Shown piece after piece: positions 24,256 through 35,249 of a stretch of 64,000 nt of DNA. Source of the DNA: Sympetrum striolatum (Eukaryota; Arthropoda; Insecta; Odonata; Libellulidae); the NCBI GenBank assembly GCA_947579665.1, contig OX388345.1, positions 57,775,454 through 57,839,453 of the forward strand. The letters are read 5' to 3'. The notes under the pieces are model-generated. The model had not been told where the DNA came from. It saw only the letters and a program-made list of their open reading frames with translations, and did not search any database. The position numbers and the translations under genes were made by a program. The first letter of the stretch is position 1; every line of letters begins with the position of its first letter.

Positions 24256-27200
24256 TCCTAACCTATTATTTATGTATTATTTCATCTCAAAACTTTTCAC
24301 TTGAATTTTCATTACTCTACTAATTTTTCTGTTTGTTCTATACTATCTATCTGTTTTCGTTGCTTCCCTTTCTTTAGCTTTTTATAATTACGCTATCACT
24401 TCGCTTACCTCTTCAGCTAATCTGAACGGTTTCCCATCGGCTCACCATCTCCATCTTGCATTTCAAATTTGTTCCTCTACATTGTTTCTTCAATTAAATC
24501 CTACTTAACTCATCAATGCGGCCGAAGATAATTTGCCAAGCCAAGAACTTGAGCGCAAGCTGGCCTTATCGGCAAAGAATTTCCATCACGTTTAAGAAGA
24601 TTGTGGTTCTCAAAATTTGTGCAGCAGGCTTAGCGTCTCATCTTTGATGGGATATGACGTTGAAGATAATTGCCTTGCAAATTTAAGTCATCCCTTTTAA
24701 GCTGTGGTTCTTCACTTGTTCCTACATGTGTATTTAAGATTATTTGTGCCCCCTTTCGTACTCTGAACCCCTTGTTAAGTAGACATTTTTAAATGTCATA
24801 CATATGTTTATACAAATATGCAAATACAGTGTATGAAACCTTGTTTAACATCATGGACTAATCACATAATTAAGCAGATGGAGAGAAGGGGTAAGTACAA
24901 CGTTTTTTATGTAGATATCGCATTTCGAACTATAATAAACATTTTTGTGGATCTTGTAACCTATACTGGGTATCATCATTCTTTTATCGTCCATATGTGC
25001 TATCCTTGATCTTTTCCGCATTTCCTTTTTTTATCTGTTACCCTACAGTTTCTACCAATTAACAAGAAAAGCCTTGAGCCAGCTAAAATGCATTTTTTTG
25101 TAAGTAACTACCGTAAAAATTTTGAGAGTTTTCATCATGCCAATAGTAAGAATTTAGAGCAGGAATAATTAATAATTCATCGATAGTAATCGATGGAGAT
25201 CTTTCAATGAGCGCATTCCTCGGTCGTTTCTTCCATTTCACCCTTATCGCTAAAGAATCACAGCTTTAAACAGTAATTAATGCCCTTTACTTTTTCTCTT
25301 GCTGTCTTTTACTCTCTACTCCAGCTTTATTTTCTTTTCTATCATTCTTTTCTATTTCCATCCTATCCCATCATTTCTCAGTCCTTGAGCTGAGAGCATA
25401 AGAAATACTTTTTATTCTCAATCCAACCCAAATCAAGACGTTATTTATATCCATCCATATTTTTTCTCCACTTTCGTGTCCTCCACTTCACCCGTCTTTC
25501 ATCTTTTCCCATTCAGACCGTGACATTTCTATTTTTGTACATAATCCCTAAAATATATTACATTTTTGCCTTGTGTATAAGTCGTAGAAAAAATCTCTCA
25601 TCAATATTTCTCTTAAATTATTGGTGACAATATCTGCTTATAACATCTAGTTCATTGATTTATAACAATTACTATTGTTACATGAAGACTGTAAGAAGAT
25701 TAAACATCTGGTAGCAGTGGCATATTACATACATAAATACAGTCGTTCATAGTCAAATAATAGATGAATAGCCCTATTCTAATTAAACGTCTATATATAA
25801 TTGATAGAGTGTAAGTTGAAAGGAAAACACAATACCTGACAGGCATTTGCCGAAGGAGGAAAGAAAACCCCTCAGAAAACCTCTCTCTGACGAAAGTAAA
25901 GTCATTACATAATCTAAACTTTATAAATACTTTCATGGGGGGAAAAAATGAAATAACATCTTCATGATTCATAACCCCATTGACAAAAGTACACCATCAT
26001 GAATCTCATCAAATCAGCCAATCCTAACATAATTTTGTTAACGATTATTACGATTGACTAAACTTCGCCTTCAAGGTACGCATTCGGGGAGGAAATGGCT
26101 CAAATATACCTACATAAATATATAAGAGCGTTCCATTAATCTATTGCTCTATTAAAGAAGGATAATTTAGCAGAGTTAAACTTTTGAGATGGTATCCTTT
26201 GCAGCATTGTTTTGATTGCATACTGCAATAATTAAAAATTGTTATTTTTAAAATCTCCTCTCGAAAATTTGAAAAAAATCGTTCCATGGCCACATATGAA
26301 TCAGTTTTTTTCATAATTTCTCCATCACTCTTTCGATTAATTCAAATCCCCTCCTTCTTTTAACCATTTCCTTGCAGATATCTCTTCACCTTAGTCTTTT
26401 CATCTTCCCCACTTCTTTGGAAAAACTCCCTTCGCCTCGAGCTCCCTCTGATCGGAAAATGCAGTGGTCAGTGGTCATCCGACTCATAGCAAACATTTGT
26501 CGAAGGCGCGCCTGTTGGAGAGAAATGGAATGATAAAAATAGACGCTTATTTTTTCGAGCTCCTCTTCGTCCATCCGCGGGAGAGGAATTGTGTTCCGCC
26601 GTCTCTCTCTCTCCTATGACCAAATACCGCTGCTATTGTTGAGTCGCGTGCTGCGATGCTGACTGGGCGATAGCTAAACGGATGGACCTGGAGTGAAAAG
26701 GGTGAATTGAGGTGGAATTCCATTGATGAAAGCTTATGGGAGTGAATACACCACTCGCTCCTCCAATATTTTTATAAATTTGAAATGGAAAGGAGATTCA
26801 TTATGCGCATATTTTGGCTCGTGCTGCTCATTCGCAATGGGAACGTGACTGTGGAGTGCGGAAGAGACACTTCTTTTGACAGCAGCACTTTGATTATGAC
26901 CCACCCAACCTTACACTCTTCCAGGGGTAAAGCGGGGACTCCGTTAGCACCGTTACAATATCGCAGGAATGATCTAATTCCGTTTCATTTTCTTTGGAAG
27001 CTATGCGGTAGTAAGTTTAAAATGTCCGTCATGTGAGACAATCTTTTGACTAACTTGACAATAGAAATTAGACAAAGTTAAAGAGAATATGGAAATAGAG
27101 AGTACAGAAGGGATACTTTTCTATGAGGAGAAGAAATAAAGAGTAATAACTTGTCCATCCCTGTTTTTTTTTCAATCGGACTCAGTTCTTTCCTTTGTCA

Positions 27201-27279
27201 AATTCCCCAGTCATTCCTCTGCCTCAAACACTTTGCATCTAAAAGAAAGAAAATTTTGAACACGACTGTTACTGAAGTA
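24256..27279. other. Non-coding stretch, no gene recognised
   Basis: Includes a perfect 7-bp hairpin at 25178-25195 (CATCGAT-AGTA-ATCGATG) and pyrimidine-rich patches near 25280-25520. The ORF at 26785-27036 has a hydrophobic start but no further support. Nothing else seen. Confidence 0.55.
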
Positions 27280-27454
27280 GAGGTTTAATATTTCCAATAG
27301 CCGTCTTTTTCGGTGTTTCTCTCCTCACTCACAGGCATTCGGAGAAAACCGCCGATGTACGTTTCAAGAGCTGCAATCCTTCCTGATTTCTCCGAATACC
27401 GGTGAATGAGGCAAAGAACGCCGATAAAGACCGCTATTGGAGATTTAAATCTCT
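27280..27454. mobile_element. Hairpin (MITE-like) element, second family
   Basis: Inverted arms of about 70 bp start AGAGGTTTAATATTTCCAAT and end TTGGAGATTTAAATCTCT. Both carry matching CCAATAGC-GTCTTT and ATTCGGAGAAA blocks, with a loop of about 35 bp. A related right half occurs at 62335-62403, so this is a dispersed family. No ORF; classification unknown. Confidence 0.7.
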
Positions 27455-29611
27455 AAATTTGCATCTACTTTGGATATTTCGCTAATTATTAATTATCTTG
27501 TTCCCTCTTGATATTTTTTTGGAAATAAAATCTTTTCAGTGTTGGGTTTATCTCAAGTTAAATAGCTGCTATACCTTATTATTTTTTTGTATAGCTTTGC
27601 TCCCAAATTTCTTCCTGTAATTTCTGTACCGAGTAATAAGTTGGCCATGAGTTTCCTTCATCCTTATCTTATCTTAAGATCGATAATGAGGAAATTCAGA
27701 GTTTGAATAGTTAATACTGTGTATATGTATGGGCTTGGGTTCAATAAAATGTTCGCTAAGAAATTAAGGCTCTTTTAGAAAATGCACTTTTCCCAATCAG
27801 AATTTTTCCATTTCATGTCGTTTGCACGGCTTACCTAAGTGTATTTTTGTTGTGAGATTTCATCAAATAAAAACCTTATTTAAAATATAAAATTTCATCT
27901 ATTTTTCTCCATAAAGTACCTTAGCATAAGCTGTAGAAATTGTCTTTACTTGGAAGAAATGTAAAATTCAGATTTGATGAAAACTGTTGATTAATTAATA
28001 AGTTAATTTTTCACTATCAGGTTTGTTGGAAGGATTGCATGTTTGGATGGTTTGCGTGGTACGCTTCGTTTGTAAACTACATAAAACAGCTAGGAAGTCG
28101 CATTTTAGAGTCTCTAGCTTTGGGATTGTGCCATTAGGATATGCTTCTTTGTATAAGTAAACGCAGCGTATCATCGACATCTGCTACACTGAGTAACAAT
28201 CCTTTAATATTTCCATGATCATTCATTTTATTTTCCTATCCATAGTGCTTTCCTGTCACTCCCATCCTTTGTAATATGTTTCGGGACTCTACACTCACCA
28301 TTGCACCAATGAAATAATCTCAATGTTACGACGATTCATCTGCAAGGCTTGTATAGAAAGATATTCAACGAACGTGGCCCCAACCCAATACCTGCGGGAT
28401 GTCCACCAGATGAATACTTACTTTTTCTCTTTCTCTACGTTATTGGCATACTCCTCTCCTCTTTCCGTTTCAACTTTCTCGTTTCCTAAAATTGGTCCCC
28501 TCCAATTTTCCCAAGCACAGTTAGATGACGTTGTTTATTGATATCAATATTTTAAGTCAACTATTCAATAGCTTATCTAAGAGTACTCGTCAAAGTCCCA
28601 CTTTTCTTTTTATTTATTATTATTCTTAATCTCTACCCACTCTTTCTTCACTAACTCTTCCCTCCCATTCCTTTTCTCAGATATTATAATTCCTTCCCAC
28701 TATTTTACTCTGAATCTCACTTTCTTTTCGATTTCATTATCACTTGGTTTTTATTTTAATTTTCTTCCTTTTTCATTAATATTAATCTAATATTTTAAAG
28801 TATTAATAATGTTTATATATGCTAATGAACACAGTGTATACTTATATTCAAATATTTATTGTTTATGATATATCTCATCCACTTTTGTGTTATTCCTCAC
28901 TTTCTCCATTCCATTCTTCAGAAGGATGTGAAATGGATTGTACCGATTTTGGATGGCTGCGAAAGATGTCGGAGATATGATAAATTCTCACACCGCTGCC
29001 AACCGATCTCTTTATCTTTTAATCTCTTAATCTTTCTTCCACGTTCCAATAAAAAATTCAGCTTTTAGTACTAAAGTACTAATATTTACATTTTCTTACG
29101 AGAAACGCCAAAATCTCATCATCACATACTTGAGAAATTACATGCAGTTTTAACTTTACCTCGGAAAATTCATACCAATAACTACTTAAAATTCATGGAT
29201 AGTTAACTTTTTAAATGCTTTCAGCAATAGTATACATAATGCATAATCGAGATTCAGAATGATAGAAACATATTTTGAAAACTTGCATTTTATACAAATT
29301 AATTTACTAATATCGGATAATTTAATATGATTAATGGAAATTAAATCAACCGTAAGTGTATATAGTTCGAATAGCATGGTTTTCTAAGTAAATACGCAAC
29401 GAAATTTAATTTACTCTGATAGGAATATCTACGATGATTTGATGAGTATCATAATAAAGCTCCCTTAAAGTGATAATCTTTAGAAAAATTACGATTGAAA
29501 TTTAGTTTGAATAAGGATCACAGCCAAGGATTTGCACATATATGTAAAAGCATTTGCCTTACAATCAAGGAATAAACGAAGATAAACGATAAATGGATTG
29601 AATTCGACTTT
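27455..29611. other. Non-coding stretch, nothing recognised
   Basis: AT-rich sequence with pyrimidine-rich runs near 28590-28790. Open frames are about 60-72 codons or shorter and resemble no known protein. Confidence 0.55.
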
Positions 29612-29700
29612 CGAAGTGATATTTCAGCAGCTAGAACATCTGCCCGAAATTGAAAACACTGGATTCGGACCGTTGCCCGGTCGATATGTTTCACTTCTCT
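29612..29700 (+). mobile_element. tRNA-like SINE (copy 2)
   Basis: An A-box-like CAGCAGCTAGAACATC (about 29625-29640) and a B-box-like GGATTCGGACC (29661-29671) are about 40 nt apart. They are followed by CGATATGTTTCACTTCTC. The layout and the shared blocks match the minus-strand copy at 23956-24047. The 3' boundary is unclear because no clean simple-repeat tail is visible. Confidence 0.55.
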
Positions 29701-31110
29701 TTACCCTTTTGTTTATATAAGTTTCTCAAATTGTGTTTAGGAAGATAATTGGTTTTTGGAAGACAAACAAGCAGATAGTATGAGTTCACCTTCCTCCCAT
29801 TACCTTGAGAAAAATCAAGGAAATAGCATCCGGAAGTAATCACTTCGAAAATTCATTTTCCTGCAAACTCTGCATAACTGTAATCATCAGTACATACATT
29901 AGACTGAAATGCGGTTCTACCCCCTGCCATTGGCAGATCTGCGGTCCAAAGGGGTGATGAAAAGAAAAAGAAGGGATATAGGACCGTAACTATGCACCAA
30001 GACACGTAGATATATGGGTATAGGTGTAGATGTATGTAGAAGCATTTACAAATTGTTTTATCTTCAGTTTAAACTTCCAAGAGGAGTTCTTCAAACGTGG
30101 GAAATTTATCCTAAAAATTTCCGACTACACTTATGAAACGGAAACAAAACTCAATTCAGCGAAGGCCATCGTATGCAATTGATTCATACATTTATATTTT
30201 GGTCATACGCGCAAAATAATTCATAGTTTTCCATACCTGACTACAAAAAACCCAGCCAAATCGAGACATTCTCATTACCAAAATCCGATTGGACTCTTCA
30301 AAACGAGCCATCAATCTTGCCTCCACTAATTACCTATTTAAATAATCGCCACATGGAATTAAGCATGGAGTCAGCGAGTGACAGTATCTTGAGTTATTTG
30401 ATGCTTGCGACGGGTGTTGAATTCTCATGCTTTCGGAGAGTCTGAAAGGGTTGAGAATTGAAGTTACTCCTCTCCAAAGATAGTCCTCCAAGTGTATGCA
30501 GTTGGCCAAAAACTCTTTTGGCATGGAAAACGCGTCTTCTCAATACATAACTCATATGTGTACCTGAATACGTTTTGGGAAACAGGAAACGTAAACGAGC
30601 GCACAGCGAATCCATCAGATGAGTAAATAGCTTTTTACTTCTGAATTTTGCCATAAAGCTAACTCGCACTTGAAAATATCTGAGAATAAACAGAATTCTT
30701 ACGTCACCGATACGCGAATTTCTCTTTTCCTGTTCCGAGGGTACATCCTACCGTCAATGCATCGAAAACTAGCGTTTCTCATAAATTCATACTTGTTGGA
30801 AAGTAAGCAGAAAACACATGATAGAATTTTTTGATTCTGTGATTGTCCTTGATATTCCCGAGGATTTTGCAGCAAAAATATTTCAAGGTTTATCAAAAAT
30901 GAGGAATTTATAACAGTTGAATTCTATTTTACTGTAGTAGAAGTACAGCATAAATATTGACCATGGTTGGGTCCTATTCGATCTTTATTACATTCATGGT
31001 ATCATTTAGAACAATCTTATGTGCTACAAAAATGTTTCAAAAATATCTAATAACAAAAACAGGTTACCGGTGATTCTAGCTTGGAACAATCTGGGTGATC
31101 CATGATGCTT
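29701..31110. other. Non-coding flank of the retrotransposon cluster
   Basis: No repeat family or gene recognised. Minus-strand ORFs at 30330-30524 and 30394-30669 overlap each other in different frames and are not convincing. Confidence 0.5.
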
Positions 31111-31134
31111 TTATTATTATTATTATTATTATTA
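31111..31134 (-). repeat. (TAA)8 tract at 3' end of full-length Dong-like element
   Basis: Eight TTA units on the plus strand (TAA on the minus strand) directly follow the element's 3' end, which reads AACTCAAA on the minus strand. It is target repeat, tail, or both; Dong elements insert into TAA repeats and end in them, so the two cannot be separated here. Confidence 0.9.
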
Positions 31135-31154
31135 TTTGAGTTTTTGCACTTTCT

Positions 31155-31168
31155 CAGCGTTTCCGCTG
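31155..31168 (-). other. 3' UTR hairpin with GAAA tetraloop (full-length copy)
   Basis: On the minus strand CAGCG-GAAA-CGCTG forms a perfect 5-bp stem closed by a GNRA tetraloop, about 20 nt before the 3' end. The same hairpin is intact in the truncated copy (35150-35163). 3' UTR structures are what R2-type reverse transcriptases recognise in their template RNA, so this is a candidate recognition element. Confidence 0.6.
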
Positions 31169-31254
31169 GAAAATATTCACCTGTCCATAGATGGTTAGGA
31201 CAAGGCTCAGTCGACACGGAGAGAGAATTCACTCTAACCCATGTGATCTTATTA

Positions 31255-34200
31255 TTAATTGCTGAGGAACTTGCGCACAATGTGACATGTTTGCAGTAAT
31301 ACTGCTTTCTGTGCTGCATCGATGGTATATTCCTCTAAACCAATTTTCTCCATATTTTTACCAAAATTGTAGGTCATCAATCCTTCAACAGATATCACAA
31401 ATGGGACAACCTGGACCTCTACCAACTTCCAGATATCCTTTAATTGCCATGAAAGCTCTTCGTATTTGTCTCTCTTTTCCATCTCTGTTCTTCGTATGTT
31501 ATGAGACAGTGGCACAGCTATATCAATGATTATTGCGGTTTTGTTCGCATTATTAATTAGCAAAATATCTGGTCTGTTGTAATTAATCGTTTTATCTGTT
31601 AAAATTGGTCTATCCCAATAAAGGATGATCTTGTTCCTCTCTAAAACAGGAGCAGGCTGATATTTATAATAGGGAACAATATCCTCATCAAGGAGTTCAT
31701 ATTTCATACCAAGTTGTTGATGTATGAGCTTCGCGACCTGGTTGTGCCTTCCTAGGTATGCTGTGTCTGCTAGATTTGGACAACCAGCCATTATGTGTTC
31801 GATGGACTCCCCTGTTTTTCCACATTTTCGGCATCTATCTTCCACATTTAGCTTCAGGATATGTTTTTGGTAATTTAACGTTTTCATTACTCTGTCTTGG
31901 ATTGCAAAAAGGAATCCCTCGGTTTCAGGATACAAGTATCCTTTGTGTATCCATTGTAATGAGGCCTTTTTGTCGATGTAAGGTTCGTCTAGTAATCTTG
32001 GGAACTTTCCATGTATATCCATACTTTCCCATACTTTTTTATCCTCTTGAGTATTTAGTTCTTTGCTGGTTTCTTCCTGTTGGAGATTGAGGGGAGTGTA
32101 TCCCTCATCAGCTTCTATCGCCATCTTCATAAGTTCATCAGAAGATGTTCTTAGTTTCTCTTTCATTTGAGAAACCTGGACATTACACATATTCTTGATG
32201 TTCAGCAGGCCTCTTCCACCTTCCTTGCGAGGTAAATATAATCTCTTGACAGATGAGTTTGGATGAAGGAATCTAAACTTCGTCAGGAGAGTTCTTGTTT
32301 TCCTGTCTATTTCATCTAAGTCACTCTCAGACCATTTTACTACCCCAAAGGAGTAAATAAGGATTGGAACTGCCCAGCTGTTGATTCCTTCAACTATCCT
32401 CTTCCCTGATAGCTTTGTATTACATAATTTTGCAATTCTCCTTATGTATTTTTCCTTGAACTCCTTTTTCAATTGGGTGTGGTCTATTCTACCGTTTTGG
32501 AGAGATCCTAGATATTTATAGATCTCATCCTGTCTTAAATTTTTTATTCCGAGGAAATCCTCTTCGTGTTTTTTAATAGTTCCTCGTTTAATGCTGACAG
32601 TCGCACATTTTTCCAATCCAAAGGACATGCAGATGTCTCTGCTAAACAGGGATACAGTTTTTATTAATGATTTTAGTTTTTCAGGTGTTTCTGCATAGAG
32701 CTTTACGTCGTCCATGAACAGCAGATGGTTTAGTCTTCTCTTTCCATTTCTGATTAGTTTATAGCCGATGTTAGTGTCCTTCAAAAGAGTAGATAGGGGA
32801 TTGATGGCAAGACAAAACCATAAGGGTGACAGCGAGTCTCCTTGGAAAATGCCCCTTCTTATATTAATTTCACCTATGGAATAATTACCTCTCATCAGTC
32901 TGGTCTTCCACATTGACATGATACTACTTAGAGTATTTCTAATTTTAGGGCAGATCTTATAAATTTCCAAAACCTTGATTAACCAGGAGTGGGGAACCGA
33001 ATCAAAGGCTTTAGAGTAGTCAATGTACGCCATCTCTAAATTTCTTTGTTTAACTTGTGCCTGCTTCAAAATCACCGCATCAACCGTTAATTGGTGTTTA
33101 CAACCTAAAGCTTTTCTGATACACCCTTTTTGCTCTTCTGAAATCAGATGGTTGATCTCGCAGTGTTGGTAAATTTTGTCACATAGTAAGGCAGTGAATA
33201 ACTTGTAAATGACAGACAGACAGGTTATTGGTCTGTAATTTGTAGGATTTGATGGATTTCCCTTCTTATATATTAAATAAGTTGTTCCTTCCGTAAGATG
33301 TTGTGGTAGTTGATCAGGATTCTCCAATATGTCTGTAAAACTTAGAGCAAGTGGTTTATGAGCGGCTGTGAAATATTTTAACCAGTAATTTTGAAGATGG
33401 TCAGGACCTGGTGCCTTCCAATTGCTAGTTCTTTTTACTGCTTTTAATATGTCATATTCATTCAATTCTATTGATGGCATTGGAATCAGATTTTGTTGTT
33501 TATTTTGGATATCCTTAACCCACTCTGCATCATGATTGTAGTGTTTTGGTATTGACCAGAGGTTCCTCCAGTTCTCAACAACTTCTTCCGCATCAGGTTC
33601 TCTGAATTCCTTGGAATCTGTGTTATTCATTTCTAGTTGTCTAAAAAACTTTTTCCTATTATTCATAAAATCTCTGTTTTGTTTTTTACGTTTTGTCAGC
33701 TCATTATATCTTTTCAATCTTGCTCCTTTGACCTTGGCTTTTTGACGGAAAGTATCTTTTAAATCTTGGAGTAATTGCCTGGCATTGCTACCATTCTGAT
33801 CTATGTTTGCTTGACTGCAGATATTGGAAACTTTCCCAACAATCTTCCTAGAGGTGTTGCCACTAAGGAATGCATCAATTATATCTGCATTCGCTCTAAA
33901 ATAATTGATGCTCTTTTCCAACCTAGTTCTCCAATGGGGCTTGCGTTCGTCTCTGTTTCTGTGGAGTTGATTTGTGATTCTCGGTCTGTAAGCATTTTGC
34001 CCATTCAATTCAATCACCATTGTAGCACCACAGTATAAGGCCAGTTGGATTTCCTCTAAATCATTGATTTGAATTAAATGCAGTCTAAGGATCTTGTTCA
34101 CTCTATCAATAATTCCCGAAGCTTTACTTGGATTAATAAGCTTGGGTAACTTTGGTCTTTCTGATGGTTTTGTCCCTTTAAAAAATTCAATTAAGCTTTG

Positions 34201-34842
34201 CATTTTAGCAAGCAATTCATCATTCTCATGCTCGCGGAAAGTAACACTGGTTGCCATATTACTGATAGACTCCATATTTTCGGTTTCTCCGTTAACGCTT
34301 TCAGTTTCTAGTTCCACTTCCTCAGTTAGATGTGGATTCTGCTCTTCAAATACTTGCTTTCTTATTTCCTCTATTTCCACCGTGGTCAAGTATCCTTTTC
34401 TGAGGATTACGTTCCTCCTATCTACTATGTTCTGTTCAGATTGGTGTAGCTCAGGTCTTATCTTGCTAAATTCTGCATGGAGAATATGTCTATATCCAGG
34501 CAATGGTTTGTCTTCGTACTTGTTGGCCCGGTAGAATGCTTTGATAATGTCCATATTCATTTCACGAGACCATTTGATACGTTTAGTGCGATCTTCTCTA
34601 CCAGCAGCCCCCCTTACTTGGGCGGGCAAGCCATTAGAGGCAGCATCAGTTCTTTTTGCTTGTTGAGTGTTAGCCATGGAATCTTCTTCTGATGGGGCTG
34701 TAGTTTCTTGAGAGACAGGGGCCCGCCTCCTCAGCTCCCTGACACCGGCTTGCTCTCTGTCATGTCTACCACCGGCCATAGACATGCCCTGGCGATCCCC
34801 AGGCAGCGGCACTTTTCCGAGGCTCCTATTTCTCATTTCCAT
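31255..34842 (-). CDS. Retrotransposon polyprotein: reverse transcriptase and endonuclease
   Basis: An intact 1195-residue protein. The N-terminus is basic, and about residues 88-150 (starting KRIKWSREMN) could be a SANT/Myb-like DNA-binding region, which is inference. The reverse transcriptase spans about 470-780: KAPGPD 476-481, YRPI 536-539, YIDYSKAFDSV 606-616 with catalytic Asp608, GIFQGDSLSP 664-673, and FMDD 709-712 with the catalytic Asp pair. LYLPRKEGGRGLL follows near 868-880. A CX2CX8HX4C zinc knuckle uses C1004, C1007, H1016 and C1021. The PD-(D/E)XK nuclease has RPD 1090-1092 and Asp1107 in IIIDIAVP. Such proteins nick the target and prime reverse transcription there. The first Met (34842) was taken; later Mets at residues 20, 22 or 56 could serve instead. 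There are no stops or frameshifts. Confidence 0.88.
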   Translation of the reverse strand: MEMRNRSLGKVPLPGDRQGMSMAGGRHDREQAGVRELRRRAPVSQETTAPSEEDSMANTQQAKRTDAASNGLPAQVRGAAGREDRTKRIKWSREMNMDIIKAFYRANKYEDKPLPGYRHILHAEFSKIRPELHQSEQNIVDRRNVILRKGYLTTVEIEEIRKQVFEEQNPHLTEEVELETESVNGETENMESISNMATSVTFREHENDELLAKMQSLIEFFKGTKPSERPKLPKLINPSKASGIIDRVNKILRLHLIQINDLEEIQLALYCGATMVIELNGQNAYRPRITNQLHRNRDERKPHWRTRLEKSINYFRANADIIDAFLSGNTSRKIVGKVSNICSQANIDQNGSNARQLLQDLKDTFRQKAKVKGARLKRYNELTKRKKQNRDFMNNRKKFFRQLEMNNTDSKEFREPDAEEVVENWRNLWSIPKHYNHDAEWVKDIQNKQQNLIPMPSIELNEYDILKAVKRTSNWKAPGPDHLQNYWLKYFTAAHKPLALSFTDILENPDQLPQHLTEGTTYLIYKKGNPSNPTNYRPITCLSVIYKLFTALLCDKIYQHCEINHLISEEQKGCIRKALGCKHQLTVDAVILKQAQVKQRNLEMAYIDYSKAFDSVPHSWLIKVLEIYKICPKIRNTLSSIMSMWKTRLMRGNYSIGEINIRRGIFQGDSLSPLWFCLAINPLSTLLKDTNIGYKLIRNGKRRLNHLLFMDDVKLYAETPEKLKSLIKTVSLFSRDICMSFGLEKCATVSIKRGTIKKHEEDFLGIKNLRQDEIYKYLGSLQNGRIDHTQLKKEFKEKYIRRIAKLCNTKLSGKRIVEGINSWAVPILIYSFGVVKWSESDLDEIDRKTRTLLTKFRFLHPNSSVKRLYLPRKEGGRGLLNIKNMCNVQVSQMKEKLRTSSDELMKMAIEADEGYTPLNLQQEETSKELNTQEDKKVWESMDIHGKFPRLLDEPYIDKKASLQWIHKGYLYPETEGFLFAIQDRVMKTLNYQKHILKLNVEDRCRKCGKTGESIEHIMAGCPNLADTAYLGRHNQVAKLIHQQLGMKYELLDEDIVPYYKYQPAPVLERNKIILYWDRPILTDKTINYNRPDILLINNANKTAIIIDIAVPLSHNIRRTEMEKRDKYEELSWQLKDIWKLVEVQVVPFVISVEGLMTYNFGKNMEKIGLEEYTIDAAQKAVLLQTCHIVRKFLSN

Positions 34843-35117
34843 CTCCGTCCAAGACGGGTGTACATTTTATACCTACTGTCAGGTTCTGCAATTCAGCCGC
34901 CCCTAACATGGGGAAACAGACGCTGACCAGGACGCCGCACACTATGATATCAGACGCGTCTGGATTTCTTCGGTTCACCTTTCGTCTGGCCTTTCACCTT
35001 CAACCTTACCGGCATGGGTGACCCTGCCAGGAGTAAAATCTCCGGCCGGCATCGCTCTCAGGATCATTAAGGCTCGCAAGCCCTCCCACCACGACAAGGC
35101 GTGAACCATGGGGAGGG
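34843..35117 (-). other. Structured 5' UTR of the Dong-like element
   Basis: The element's first seven bases on the minus strand (CCCTCCC, 35117-35111) are the exact complement of GGGAGGG about 30 nt downstream. Inside lie CACG/CGTG (4 bp) and CATGG, which could pair with CCATG further downstream. A GGAG-ATTTTA-CTCC hairpin lies between them. The region is much more GC rich than its surroundings. This order is topologically like an HDV-type double pseudoknot, but this is inference. No long ORF precedes the main one. Confidence 0.5.
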
Positions 35118-35129
35118 TTATTATTATTA
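35118..35129 (-). repeat. (TAA)4 spacer between the two Dong-like copies
   Basis: Only four TAA units separate the 3' end of the truncated copy (upstream on the minus strand) from the 5' end of the full-length copy. Both copies therefore sit head-to-tail in one original TAA tract. Confidence 0.9.
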
Positions 35130-35149
35130 TTTGAGTTTTTGCACTTTCT

Positions 35150-35163
35150 CAGCGTTTCCGCTG
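35150..35163 (-). other. 3' UTR hairpin with GAAA tetraloop (truncated copy)
   Basis: Same CAGCG-GAAA-CGCTG stem-loop as in the full-length copy, at the equivalent distance from the TAA junction. Its integrity in both copies is expected given their recent common origin, so it does not by itself prove selection. Confidence 0.6.
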
Positions 35164-35249
35164 GAAAATATTCACCTGTCCATAGATGGTTAGGACTAGG
35201 CTCAGTCGACACGGAGAGAGAATTCACTCTAACCCATGTGATCTTATTA

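Larger units (their letters stand above)
31135..35117 (-). mobile_element. Full-length Dong-like (R4 clade) non-LTR retrotransposon
   Basis: A complete element of about 3.98 kb on the minus strand: a 5' UTR of about 275 nt (35117-34843), one uninterrupted ORF (34842-31255) and a 3' UTR of about 120 nt, flanked on both sides by TAA repeats. The single ORF with a central reverse transcriptase and a C-terminal restriction-like endonuclease is the R2/R4-type layout. The TAA target is that described for Dong of Bombyx mori, within the R4 clade. The intact ORF and near identity to the neighbouring truncated copy point to recent transposition. Assignment to Dong rather than another R4 lineage rests on the target site and protein motifs. 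Confidence 0.87.

Noticed and set aside
23979..24323. 114-codon ORF
   Set aside because: It runs across the SINE and hairpin element; not a gene.
26785..27036. 83-codon ORF with a hydrophobic N-terminus resembling a signal peptide
   Set aside because: The hydrophobic stretch is short, no cleavage site or mature domain can be recognised, and there is no splice evidence.
34094..34534. 146-codon plus-strand ORF and similar ones at 31758-32090 and 35753-36085
   Set aside because: They are antisense shadows of the Dong-like reverse transcriptase ORF.
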